Shown here: one piece after another, positions 1 to 6,633 of the stretch
Numbering within the stretch: the first letter of the stretch is position 1
How the letters are laid out: the number at the start of each line of letters is the position of its first letter
Assembly: GCA_002362155.1 (NCBI GenBank)
Contig: DETN01000168.1
Location: forward strand, 3,001 to 15,240
DNA from: Lachnospiraceae bacterium UBA3287
Lineage (GTDB): Bacteria > Bacillota > Clostridia > Lachnospirales > Lachnospiraceae
DNA: 12,240 nt
Direction of reading: 5' to 3'
Translations under genes and position numbers: made by a program
The notes under the pieces: model-generated
Database searches by the model: none
Seen by the model: only the letters and a program-made list of their open reading frames with translations
Told to the model about the DNA's origin: nothing

Positions 1-182
1 ATCTGCAGATTATTCAAATGTATGAGATGATATATTACCTAGTGAAGCATAATGCAGGGGATAAACAAACTCTCAAACAACTTTATAAATATATGTATCG
101 CAGGACAGAAAGAGAAAAAAGAGATAATCCCGATTGGACTGAGTTTATGGACGGGATGGATGCGCTTTATAAGGCTCAGTAG
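1..182 (+). CDS. 3' end of an unrecognised gene (partial)
   Basis: An open frame runs from the left edge (first full codon at 3) to a TAG at 180-182, giving the last 59 residues of a protein whose start lies outside the window. The tail is charged and aromatic (many Tyr, Lys and Arg, e.g. YKYMYRRTEREKRD, ending DALYKAQ), with no signal peptide, membrane segment or motif that I recognise. A hand count gives about 36% GC over 1-180, clearly lower than the genes to its right, so it may belong to a transferred or accessory segment. Support for its being real is the unbroken frame up to the edge and an intrinsic terminator directly after the stop. It converges on the L,D-transpeptidase gene at 418-3780. 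Function unknown. Confidence 0.6.
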   Translation, partial: LQIIQMYEMIYYLVKHNAGDKQTLKQLYKYMYRRTEREKRDNPDWTEFMDGMDALYKAQ

Positions 183-199
183 GAATACGTTTTGACGTT

Positions 200-235
200 A
201 GGGCATTTGACCAGTGTGAGTCAGATGCCTTTTTG
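200..235 (+). terminator. Intrinsic terminator of the left-edge gene
   Basis: GGCATTTGAC (202-211) pairs with GTCAGATGCC (220-229) as a 10-bp stem with one T-G wobble and an 8-base loop. It is followed at once by TTTTT (230-234), then GCTTTG. The stem begins about 20 bases after the TAG at 182, as expected for rho-independent termination of that plus-strand gene. Confidence 0.8.
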
Positions 236-293
236 CTTTGCTTGCGCAGGGGAAAGCCTGAAGACAAATGGGCCAGACAGGAGGCCTTCTGTC

Positions 294-351
294 AGATCCG
301 CAGATCCCGCATAAATGCCCATTGAGATCCGCAGATCCCGCATAAATGCCC
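294..351. repeat. Two tandem copies of a 27-bp direct repeat
   Basis: A 27-base sequence starting AGATCCGCAGATCCCG and ending AAATGCCC occurs identically at 294-320 and 325-351 (period 31, spacer ATTG). It lies between the two convergent genes, just beyond the terminator of the minus-strand gene. Within the unit the hexamer CAGATC is itself repeated. I do not recognise it as part of a known insertion sequence. The CRISPR pattern does not apply, because the spacer is only 4 bases. Confidence 0.8.
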
Positions 352-368
352 CTATGCTTCTTAGAGAG

Positions 369-405
369 AAAAAGGCTATGGCCTTTCTTTCGAAAAGCCA
401 TAGCC
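369..405 (-). terminator. Intrinsic terminator of the large L,D-transpeptidase gene
   Basis: Read on the minus strand, GGCTATGGC (405-397) pairs with GCCATAGCC (382-374) as a perfect 9-bp stem and is followed by TTTTTCTCTC. It starts 13 bases after the TAA at 418-420. The loop can form a further small CTTT/AAAG helix. Confidence 0.85.
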
Positions 406-417
406 GGATGATGCTTT

Positions 418-3400
418 TTACTTGCCGTACATCCAGACCCATGTTCCCTTGGGAAGCTTGTTGTACTGCCATACTGCGTTGGCATAGTGCAGACGCATGC
501 AGCCGTTGGATCTGTGTCCTCCCGAGCCGCCGATGACAGGATCGACAGGCTTTGTGGAAGCGGAGACGGAATGGAGACTTATGGAATACAGAGGCGTATG
601 ATAGCCTACGCCGGCGCTGGTCCAGGAGACATAGTAGAAGGAGGTAAAGTGGGTCATCCTGTAAAGCTTGTCATTGATCACGTAGCGGCCGGTGGGGGTC
701 TTGGACCTGCCCTGGTACCAGGCGCCTACGCTGACGGGGCAGTAGAGCTGCAGGACCCAGGCGCCGCTTTCGTAGTGGAAGAAGCCTGCCTGGCAGTGGT
801 CCTTATCGGTAAAGGCATACCATCTGGTGGGGTTGGTGCTGATGTTTCTGGTCTGGGCCATCTTGACCATTTCGATCATGGCGTCGGTGACATTGGCCGC
901 GCCGCCCTTGCCGTGGGGGCCGCCGAAGCCTGCCTTGGTGGCGATGCCGTTCTTGTCGAAGGAGATGCCGTAGACCATGGTGTTGTCCTGACGGACGCCC
1001 TTCTTGTCGAAATAGTACCAGTGGCCGGAGATCTTCTGCAGGCCGGTGACCATCTTTCCGTTCTTGTCGAAGTAGAACACCTTGTCGTCCACCGTGCAGA
1101 AGGAGTTGATGGGGTTCTTGGACTGTCCGTCCATGACGCCGGTCTTTTCGTTGAAGTGGTACCACATATCGCCCACCTTCTGCCAGCCGTGGGCAAGGGA
1201 GCCGTCGTCGGCGATCATGTAGGTCTTGCCGTCTCTGGGATCTACCAGGAAGCCTTCCTTGGTCACGGCGCCGGTCAGCATCTGTCCGCTGCTGTCTGTA
1301 GCTACGCTGCCGTCGTCGCTCAGGAAGTAATACTTGCCGCCGGCCAGGACCCAGCCCTTTTCCACGCGGCGTCCGGTGGTATCGTTGTAGAAGTAGTTCT
1401 TTACGCTGCCGTCTGTGCCTTTGACCTCGTGAAGACCGGTCTTCATGACGCCGTTCTCGTCGAAGAAGTAGTGGCCCTTCTTGAAATAGGTGCCGCCGTC
1501 CAGAGAGTAGGCGCCCTTGGAAGTGGGCTTGGACAGGGCCTTTCCTTCATAGGAGAAGTCGAAGTCGCCGCCTGTTACCATGCCGCCTTCCCTCAGGAAG
1601 TACTTCCAGTCGCTGCCGATTTTGGTAAAGCGGAAGCCCATGGCACCGTCAGCGAAGAAATACATGGTGCCGTAGTATCTCTTGTTCTTGGCGGGATCTT
1701 TTGCGTCGATGGTGCGATACTCGCCGCGGACGGCGTTGCCGTTCTCGTCGAAGTAGCGGGCGCCGGGAGTCAGACGTACATATGCGGTGGGGCTGTCCTG
1801 GTTGACGATGTCCTTGAGGCCGTCGATCTCGTTGTTGACGGCGTTTTTCAGCTTGCCGGTCTCTCTGTCGATGTAGTGGAGGTTGCCGTCATAGTAAACG
1901 TAGCCGTACAGGGCGTTGCCGTAGGTATCGAAATACTGGATGCCCTTGTCCTTGGTGGCATATTCGCCGTGGACCAGGGAGCCCTCTGCGTCAAAGTAGC
2001 GGGTGCCGGCCTTGAGGGTGGTATTTCTGCCTGTGACCTGGTCGGTAATGGTCAGGTCCTTTGCCAGGGTGTTTCCGCCGTCCTTTAAGAGACCGTCTGC
2101 AGGATCGATATAGTAGAGCTCGCCGCCCACGGAGACATATCCGGTCTGGGTCAGGCCGTTATCACTGTAGTAGAACTTCTTTTCCGCTTCGCTGGGATAC
2201 CAGCCGGTCACCATGACGCCGTCTTCGCCGAAGAGGCGCTCGCCCTTGAGGAGCTTTACGGACTTGCCTGTGACCTGGTCTGTGATGGTGGTATCCTTGC
2301 TCAGGGTGCTGGAAGCGTTCTTCAAAAGGCCTGTTTTGGAGTAGACGAAGTAGATCGCGCCGTCCACGGAGATATGGCCTGTCATGGAAAGGCCGGAGGA
2401 GCCGTAATAGAACTGCTTGTCCTCTTCGCTGGGATACCAGCCCCTCTGTACGGTGCCGTCTTCGGTAAAGAAGCGGGTGCCGGCAGGGACGCTTACGGAC
2501 TTGCCGGTGACGGTATCTGTAATGGTGGCGGCCTTGTCCAGAGTCAGGGAGGTGTTGGTGACCTTGCCCGTATCGGGATCAAAGTAGTAGAGAACGCCGT
2601 TTACGGAAACGTAGCCGGTGTGGTTGAGGCCTGCGGGATCCGAATACTGGATGCCGTTATCTTTGGTCTGGTATTCGCCGGTCAGCATGAGGCCCTTGGA
2701 ATCGAAGTAGTGCTTTCCCTTTGCCACAGTGATCTTCTTCCCTGTGGTCAGATCTGTTACGGTAAAGTTCCGGCTCAGCTTCACGAAGCGGTCCACAGCC
2801 ATGCCGGAGGAGCTTCCGTAGAAGTGCAGGATGCCGTCCACGGAAATGAGGCCGGTCTGGTTGAGGCCCTTGGAATCAAAGAACTGGATACCGTTCGTTT
2901 TTGTCTGTGTGATGCCGGTGGCCATGACGCCGTCCGCGTCAAAGTAGCGTTTGCCGGCAGGCAGCTTCTTTTTGGAGGTCTTGCCGCTCTTCTTGTAAAG
3001 AGTATAGGTGGAGTCCTTTGACAGGCTGACCATGGCATCCTTGATCATGCCCTTTTTCTTTTCGATGTAATGGGTCTTTGCCCCGTATCTGGCATAGCCC
3101 GTGACAGGAATGCCCTTGTAGTCGAAGAAGCGGGTGGCCGCGTCCATTTCGTTTCTGTAGGCTACGGTATCCACTTCCCGGCCTACGGCCAGGGCGCCGT
3201 TTTCATCGAAGTAATAGGTGGCCTTTGCTTCCAGGACCATGGAAGAGTCCCCGTCCCGGACGGTGGTCTTTCTTGCGGGAACGAACCATTCGCTCTCTCG
3301 CTCCTTTACCACGCTCTGGCCGTTCTCGGTGGCATTGTAATAGTTGTGCCATCCGTCGGATTCCAGGTACCAGCCGGCAGATTTGGGCGCTTCCTCCTGG

Positions 3401-3780
3401 GCGGGCTCGGCTTCCGCCTGGGCGTTTTCCGCTGCGGGGGCTTCTTCCACAGGCGTTTCTGCTGCGGGAGCCTCTGCTGCAGGCGCTTCTTCCGCGGGTT
3501 TTTCCGCGGTGCCTTCTTCAGGCGCAGGCGCGGGAGTTTCGTTTTCGGTATTCTGAGTCTCCTCTGCGGGAGTGGCAGCTTCTTCTGTCTTTGTTTCCTC
3601 CGCGGTCTCGGGGACGGTTTCGGCGGCCTGCCCGGGAGCGGGAGAGGCCTCTTCAGGGACGGTCTCTTCTGCCTGGACCGGGACCTGTGCTTCCGGCGCT
3701 GTATCTGCGGCCGTGATGCCCAGGGGCATGGAAGTAGCTGTCATGATGACGGTCAGTAACAGTGCTATCTTTTGTTTCAT
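418..3780 (-). CDS. Secreted L,D-transpeptidase (YkuD) with cell-wall-binding-like repeats, large paralogue
   Basis: An 1120-residue exported protein. The open frame continues upstream, but the start at 3780 is favoured because GGGGGA lies just before that ATG and a signal peptide begins there (MKQK, then a hydrophobic stretch, cleavage probably near residues 24-26). Residues about 27-132 form an acidic Pro/Ala/Glu-rich linker. Residues about 136-960 are aromatic/glycine repeats of the YYFDxxGxxxTG kind, like the choline/glucan-binding repeats of Gram-positive wall proteins; residues 290-686 are five composite units of 79-81 residues. Residues about 963-1120 are a YkuD domain: candidate His1061 (in GVGYH) and nucleophile Cys1094 in SNGCMRL. 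The family cross-links peptidoglycan stem peptides (3-3 bonds) or attaches proteins to them outside the cell. The position after Ser in the usual S/T-H-G-C motif is Asn. It lies downstream of a shorter paralogue on the same strand, with a separating hairpin, so probably its own transcript. Confidence 0.88.
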   Translation of the reverse strand: MKQKIALLLTVIMTATSMPLGITAADTAPEAQVPVQAEETVPEEASPAPGQAAETVPETAEETKTEEAATPAEETQNTENETPAPAPEEGTAEKPAEEAPAAEAPAAETPVEEAPAAENAQAEAEPAQEEAPKSAGWYLESDGWHNYYNATENGQSVVKERESEWFVPARKTTVRDGDSSMVLEAKATYYFDENGALAVGREVDTVAYRNEMDAATRFFDYKGIPVTGYARYGAKTHYIEKKKGMIKDAMVSLSKDSTYTLYKKSGKTSKKKLPAGKRYFDADGVMATGITQTKTNGIQFFDSKGLNQTGLISVDGILHFYGSSSGMAVDRFVKLSRNFTVTDLTTGKKITVAKGKHYFDSKGLMLTGEYQTKDNGIQYSDPAGLNHTGYVSVNGVLYYFDPDTGKVTNTSLTLDKAATITDTVTGKSVSVPAGTRFFTEDGTVQRGWYPSEEDKQFYYGSSGLSMTGHISVDGAIYFVYSKTGLLKNASSTLSKDTTITDQVTGKSVKLLKGERLFGEDGVMVTGWYPSEAEKKFYYSDNGLTQTGYVSVGGELYYIDPADGLLKDGGNTLAKDLTITDQVTGRNTTLKAGTRYFDAEGSLVHGEYATKDKGIQYFDTYGNALYGYVYYDGNLHYIDRETGKLKNAVNNEIDGLKDIVNQDSPTAYVRLTPGARYFDENGNAVRGEYRTIDAKDPAKNKRYYGTMYFFADGAMGFRFTKIGSDWKYFLREGGMVTGGDFDFSYEGKALSKPTSKGAYSLDGGTYFKKGHYFFDENGVMKTGLHEVKGTDGSVKNYFYNDTTGRRVEKGWVLAGGKYYFLSDDGSVATDSSGQMLTGAVTKEGFLVDPRDGKTYMIADDGSLAHGWQKVGDMWYHFNEKTGVMDGQSKNPINSFCTVDDKVFYFDKNGKMVTGLQKISGHWYYFDKKGVRQDNTMVYGISFDKNGIATKAGFGGPHGKGGAANVTDAMIEMVKMAQTRNISTNPTRWYAFTDKDHCQAGFFHYESGAWVLQLYCPVSVGAWYQGRSKTPTGRYVINDKLYRMTHFTSFYYVSWTSAGVGYHTPLYSISLHSVSASTKPVDPVIGGSGGHRSNGCMRLHYANAVWQYNKLPKGTWVWMYGK
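1723..2913 (-). repeat. Five tandem 79-81-residue composite repeats in the large L,D-transpeptidase
   Basis: Reading on the minus strand, four units of exactly 79 codons (237 bp) follow each other at 2913-2677, 2676-2440, 2439-2203 and 2202-1966, then a diverged 81-codon unit at 1965-1723. Each unit runs: about 10 residues like EYxTKDNGIQ or WYPSEEDKQF; YF-D-x-x-GL-x-x-TG; a YVSVDGxLYYxD-x-x-TGxLK module; then TLxKDxTITDxVTGKSV and xAGxRYFDxxGxxxxG. An earlier, longer, more diverged copy lies at residues about 201-289. The copies differ throughout, so this is old duplication under protein-level selection rather than a recent DNA expansion. Confidence 0.85.
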
Positions 3781-3790
3781 GTTTTCCCCC

Positions 3791-3810
3791 TGCCGCAGGA
3801 TACTGCGGCA
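3791..3810 (-). promoter_or_regulatory. Leader hairpin abutting the ribosome binding site of the large L,D-transpeptidase
   Basis: TGCCGCAG and CTGCGGCA form a perfect 8-bp stem around a 4-base loop. On the minus strand the stem ends directly at GGGGGAAAAC-ATG, so the helix touches the Shine-Dalgarno sequence of the gene starting at 3780. No T-run follows, so it is not a terminator. It could stabilise the mRNA or limit ribosome access; the role is inferred. Confidence 0.55.
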
Positions 3811-4009
3811 TTCTTGTTTATGTTGCTTCTGGTTGTTTCTGCTGTCTGAAAAAAATTCCTTTTCTATTGTACACAGATTCAGCCTCAAAAGCCAGTTCAG
3901 ACTGTGCGGAGTTGTTTATCAGTGATGTAAATTAAGGTCCTTTGAAGAGATCCTGTGGAAAAGAAGCTGTGAAGATGGAAGGTGCATTTGCAGCAGCGGG
4001 GCATACAGG

Positions 4010-4033
4010 CGCCGGAGCCATGAGGCTCCGGCG
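4010..4033 (-). terminator. Hairpin terminator between the two L,D-transpeptidase genes
   Basis: CGCCGGAGCC (4010-4019) and GGCTCCGGCG (4024-4033) form a perfect 10-bp GC-rich stem with a 4-base loop, 21 bases after the TAA of the gene ending at 4055. On the minus strand no good T-run follows, whereas TTT follows on the plus strand. Termination of the minus-strand gene is therefore likely but may be partial. Confidence 0.55.
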
Positions 4034-4054
4034 TTTCCTGTGCCTGGCTGCTGT

Positions 4055-6112
4055 TTACCTGCCGTAAATATATACGGCGGAGTTGTTGGGAACTGTGTTA
4101 TAGACCCACTGGGCGTTGCCCAGATCCAGACGCATGCAGCCGTTGGTGATGTGGACTGCCATGGAATTGTCTACGATGGGATTGTTGGGGCTGTAGACAT
4201 TGATGGAATACAGCTTGGAGTGATAGCCTACGCCGGCGGATGTCCAGGTGACATAGTAGAAGGATGTCAGGTGGGTCATGCGGTACTGATGGTAGGCCAC
4301 CCGGTAGGTGCCGGAAGGGGTCTTGCTCTTGCCCTGGTACCAGGCGCCGACGGCTACGGGCCAGTACTTGACCAGGGTCCAGTTGCCCTTGTAGCCCTTG
4401 AAGAAGCCTGCCCTGTGGTTGTCCTTGTCCGTGACGCAGAGCCAGTTGGTCTTGCTGCTGATGGACTGGACCCGGATCATCATTTCGGCCTGGGCGTTGG
4501 ATACAGAAGCTTTTCCGTTCGAGCCCAGGGTGATGCCGGAAACGGTCTTGCTCTTTTCCATGACGCCCTTGGTGTTGAAGTGGTAGTAGGCTCCGTCCAG
4601 CTTCTGCCAGCCGGTCAGTGCCGCGCCGTTATTGCCGAGGCGGTATCTGTTTCCCTGGTAATCCACCCAGGCGTTGGTCACATGGACGCCGGTGGAGGTG
4701 TTGAAGTAATGGCTGCCCTTTCCGAAGGTGGTCCCGTTCACCGTTTTGGCGGAGAGCCAGACGATGCCCTTGTCCATGCCGGTCTCTTTCTTGAAGTGGT
4801 ACCACTTGCCGTCGATCTTGACGTAGCCCACCTTGCGGACGCCGTAGGCGTTGAAGTACTGGGTGCCCTTGTCCGGGGTCTTATAGAGGCCGTTCTTGAA
4901 ATGGTGGCCCTGGGAATCGAAGAAGTGCCAGCCGGCCTTGAAGGTGTAGGTGCCGCCGGTCTTATAGTTGACGGCCGCCTTGTCCTTCTTCACATACTTC
5001 CAGCCGTCGATGATGGCGCCGGTCTCTTTCTCGAAATAGTACCAGTAGCCGTTGCACCTCTGGTAGCCCACCTTGCGGACGCCGTCGGAGTTGAAGAACT
5101 GCAGGCCCTTGTCCGGGGTCATAATGACGTTGTCCGTTACATGGTCGCCGTTCTCATCGAAGAAGTGGCGGCCGCTTTTGATGGTGACCTTTTTGCCGGT
5201 CTCCTGGCTCCTGACCTTTATTTCTTCCTTCAGATACTTCCAGGCGTATTTCAGAATGCCTGATTTCTCGTCGAAATAGTGCCAGATACCGTCGTAGATG
5301 ACCCATCCCGTCTGGATAAAGCCGTCCTTGTCAAAGTACTGGATCCCGGCATCCGGGGTCTCGAAGGGACCTGCTATGGCAAAATTGCCGTCCTTGTCAA
5401 AAAAGTGTTTTCCTTTTCTGACCACCAGGGTCTGGATCTGTGTGGTCACGGTGCCCGGATCTGTAGTGGAGGCATCGGAGAGCACGACAGAGATGTCGGG
5501 GCCGCTTACGGTCTGCTCCGCGGGGAAATCCACCCATTCGGATACGTGCTGCTTCAGGACCTTGTCCTTTGGATCCACAAAGTAGAGATGCCAACCGCCG
5601 TTGAAGTAGTACCAGCCGGCTGCGGTGATTTTGGGAAGATTGCCCGCTTCCGCGTCTTCCAGTTCTGCTGCTTCCAGGTCTTCGATCTCTTCGGAGCTTT
5701 CGTCCGGGACCGTCTCTTCGTCGGAAGTCTCCTCAATCAGACCGGGTTCGGGATCCGGGGTCTCCATGGGGATATCCTCGGGAGAGAGGACCTCATCTGA
5801 GGATCCGGCATCTTCTTCTCCTGCAGGGGTATCTTCTGTCGGGGCAGGTACATCGATATCTTCTGTCGGGGCAGGTACATCGGTCTCTTCTGCCTGGGCA
5901 GGGGGATCTTCTGCTTCCTGAACGGACCCGCCCGGTACGGTTTCTTCTTCTGCAGACGTAGGAGTAGTGGATTCGGGAGCAGGAAGGCCTGCCTCACCGG
6001 CCTCTGTCACGGTCTCTTCGGAGGGCGTGTCGGCCGCGTAGGCAGGAGCAGAAAAAGGAATCGCAGCGGCAGTCAGCGTCGTGATCAGCAGGAGTGCCAA
6101 TTTGCGCTTCAT
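4055..6112 (-). CDS. Secreted L,D-transpeptidase (YkuD) with cell-wall-binding-like repeats, short paralogue
   Basis: A 685-residue exported protein, paralogous to the 1120-residue protein encoded just downstream. The start at 6112 is chosen because AAAGGAG lies 7 bases upstream and a signal peptide begins there (MKRK, hydrophobic core, APAYA-A cleavage near 26); the upstream ATG at 6127 sits before that site. Residues about 27-160 are an acidic Pro/Glu/Thr-rich linker. Residues 165-245 match the N-terminal repeat module of the paralogue (GWYYFNGGWH; KGKHFFDKDG). Residues 248-480 hold three composite units of 72-81 residues, then shorter repeats to about 530. Residues about 536-685 are the YkuD catalytic domain: WPVAVGAWYQGKSKTPSG, candidate His631 in GVGYHSK, nucleophile Cys659 in TNGCMRL. 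The family makes 3-3 peptidoglycan cross-links or links proteins to the wall. Asn again stands where His is usual before Gly-Cys. Substrate not deducible. Confidence 0.88.
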   Translation of the reverse strand: MKRKLALLLITTLTAAAIPFSAPAYAADTPSEETVTEAGEAGLPAPESTTPTSAEEETVPGGSVQEAEDPPAQAEETDVPAPTEDIDVPAPTEDTPAGEEDAGSSDEVLSPEDIPMETPDPEPGLIEETSDEETVPDESSEEIEDLEAAELEDAEAGNLPKITAAGWYYFNGGWHLYFVDPKDKVLKQHVSEWVDFPAEQTVSGPDISVVLSDASTTDPGTVTTQIQTLVVRKGKHFFDKDGNFAIAGPFETPDAGIQYFDKDGFIQTGWVIYDGIWHYFDEKSGILKYAWKYLKEEIKVRSQETGKKVTIKSGRHFFDENGDHVTDNVIMTPDKGLQFFNSDGVRKVGYQRCNGYWYYFEKETGAIIDGWKYVKKDKAAVNYKTGGTYTFKAGWHFFDSQGHHFKNGLYKTPDKGTQYFNAYGVRKVGYVKIDGKWYHFKKETGMDKGIVWLSAKTVNGTTFGKGSHYFNTSTGVHVTNAWVDYQGNRYRLGNNGAALTGWQKLDGAYYHFNTKGVMEKSKTVSGITLGSNGKASVSNAQAEMMIRVQSISSKTNWLCVTDKDNHRAGFFKGYKGNWTLVKYWPVAVGAWYQGKSKTPSGTYRVAYHQYRMTHLTSFYYVTWTSAGVGYHSKLYSINVYSPNNPIVDNSMAVHITNGCMRLDLGNAQWVYNTVPNNSAVYIYGR
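4673..5371 (-). repeat. Three composite repeats in the short L,D-transpeptidase
   Basis: Residues 248-328, 329-408 and 409-480 share the plan xxxTPDxGxQYFxxxGxxxxG, GYxxxxGxWYxFxxETG, a basic segment WKYxKK, then KxGxHFFDxxGxH. Unit size and order of submodules correspond to the 79-residue units of the larger paralogue, but the last unit is shortened. Confidence 0.75.
5831..5882 (-). repeat. 27-bp tandem duplication in the acidic linker of the short L,D-transpeptidase
   Basis: A 25-base identical segment (beginning ATCTTCTGTCGGGGCAGG on the plus strand) occurs at 5831-5855 and 5858-5882, a period of 27 bases. It keeps the frame and encodes two copies of a nine-residue DVPAPTEDI-type unit. 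Such slippage-prone repeats in a wall-spanning linker can vary in number between strains. Confidence 0.8.
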
Positions 6113-6145
6113 GTGTGCTCCTTTCATTGAATTACGGTTATTAGT

Positions 6146-6167
6146 AAAAAGCCTCCCGGCGGGAGAC
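6146..6167 (-). terminator. Terminator-like hairpin in the leader of the short L,D-transpeptidase gene
   Basis: On the minus strand GTCTCCC (6167-6161) pairs with GGGAGGC (6157-6151) as a 7-bp stem (one G-T) around a 3-base loop, and TTTTT (6150-6146) follows directly. It ends 33 bases before the start codon at 6112, leaving little room for a complete promoter in between. It is either a leader attenuator or 5' stabilising stem of this gene, or the terminator of transcripts entering from the antitoxin gene upstream. The sequence alone does not decide. Confidence 0.5.
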
Positions 6168-6330
6168 TATACATTGTTTATGATACACGTGTTTTAACAA
6201 AAATGCTATCTCAAAATCCGGAGTTAACATTTCCGGCCCTTGTGCAGGATGCACGAAAAGGCCGGGACGCTTTTCCGGGCAGGACGGTCGGGAAGATTTT
6301 TCCTTTTTTCCTGATACCTTCCGGGAACCT

Positions 6331-6344
6331 GCCGGGATCCCGGC
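6331..6344. repeat. 14-bp perfect palindrome
   Basis: GCCGGGATCCCGGC reads the same on both strands. It has no adjacent T-run, and I cannot link it to a known operator. Confidence 0.6.
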
Positions 6345-6435
6345 CAGAAGATGACAGGGGCGGCAAGGCAGAAAGCGGCGTTGGCCTCTCTGACAGTTTA
6401 GTCCGGCCTGGGAGTGAAATGCACTGCACAGGTAA

Positions 6436-6466
6436 GCCGGTGCAGAGCGGGTATCTCTGCACCGGC
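6436..6466 (-). terminator. Strong stem-loop downstream of the antitoxin gene
   Basis: GCCGGTGCAGAG (6436-6447) and CTCTGCACCGGC (6455-6466) form a perfect 12-bp stem with a 7-base loop, about 170 bases after the antitoxin stop codon. On the minus strand it is followed by TTACCTG, a poor T-run, so it may be a weak terminator, a transcript-end stabiliser or a structured RNA element. Assignment to the antitoxin transcript is inferred from position. Confidence 0.4.
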
Positions 6467-6633
6467 CGGAAGAAAATGCATTCCCATGGAAGCCCATGGC
6501 TTTTATTCGACAGCTGTGTGTCCTTCTGGAAAGAGGCGGGGAAGCGGATGGATTTACGTATCCGGTTCACCGTTTTCCCGGCATTTTGGGGAGAGGGCTT
6601 CCCGAAAGCAATACAGGAACAGATGGGGGCTGG

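Larger units (their letters stand above)
6168..6633. other. Non-coding stretch between L,D-transpeptidase and antitoxin genes
   Basis: Open frames of up to 160 codons exist on both strands here, but none has a ribosome binding site with a recognisable product and they overlap one another. The stretch next to the L,D-transpeptidase (6168-6230) is AT-rich and presumably carries its promoter; on the minus strand TATCAT or TATAGT could be a -10, but no acceptable -35 accompanies them. It also holds a 14-bp perfect palindrome (6331-6344) and a 12-bp stem-loop (6436-6466), listed separately. No RelE/YafQ-like toxin frame is visible. Confidence 0.5.

Noticed and set aside
294..351. CRISPR array
   Set aside because: Only two repeat copies with a 4-base spacer and no cas genes.
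487..2088. 533-codon plus-strand open frame
   Set aside because: It is antisense to the large L,D-transpeptidase. Its Val/Gly/Ala/His-rich repetitive product mirrors the repeat codons, and it lacks a ribosome binding site and any known domain.
3866..3871. TACAAT on the minus strand as a -10 for the large L,D-transpeptidase gene
   Set aside because: The hexamer is good and lies about 85 bases before the start codon, but no -35 resembling TTGACA stands 16-18 bases upstream and there is no TGn extension, so I do not list it as a promoter.
3781..3888. N-terminal extension of the large L,D-transpeptidase by 36 residues
   Set aside because: The extension would cover the leader hairpin and ribosome binding site and would place the signal peptide internally.
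4040..5263. 407-codon plus-strand open frame
   Set aside because: Antisense shadow of the short L,D-transpeptidase repeats; same Val/Ala/Gly-rich artefact composition.
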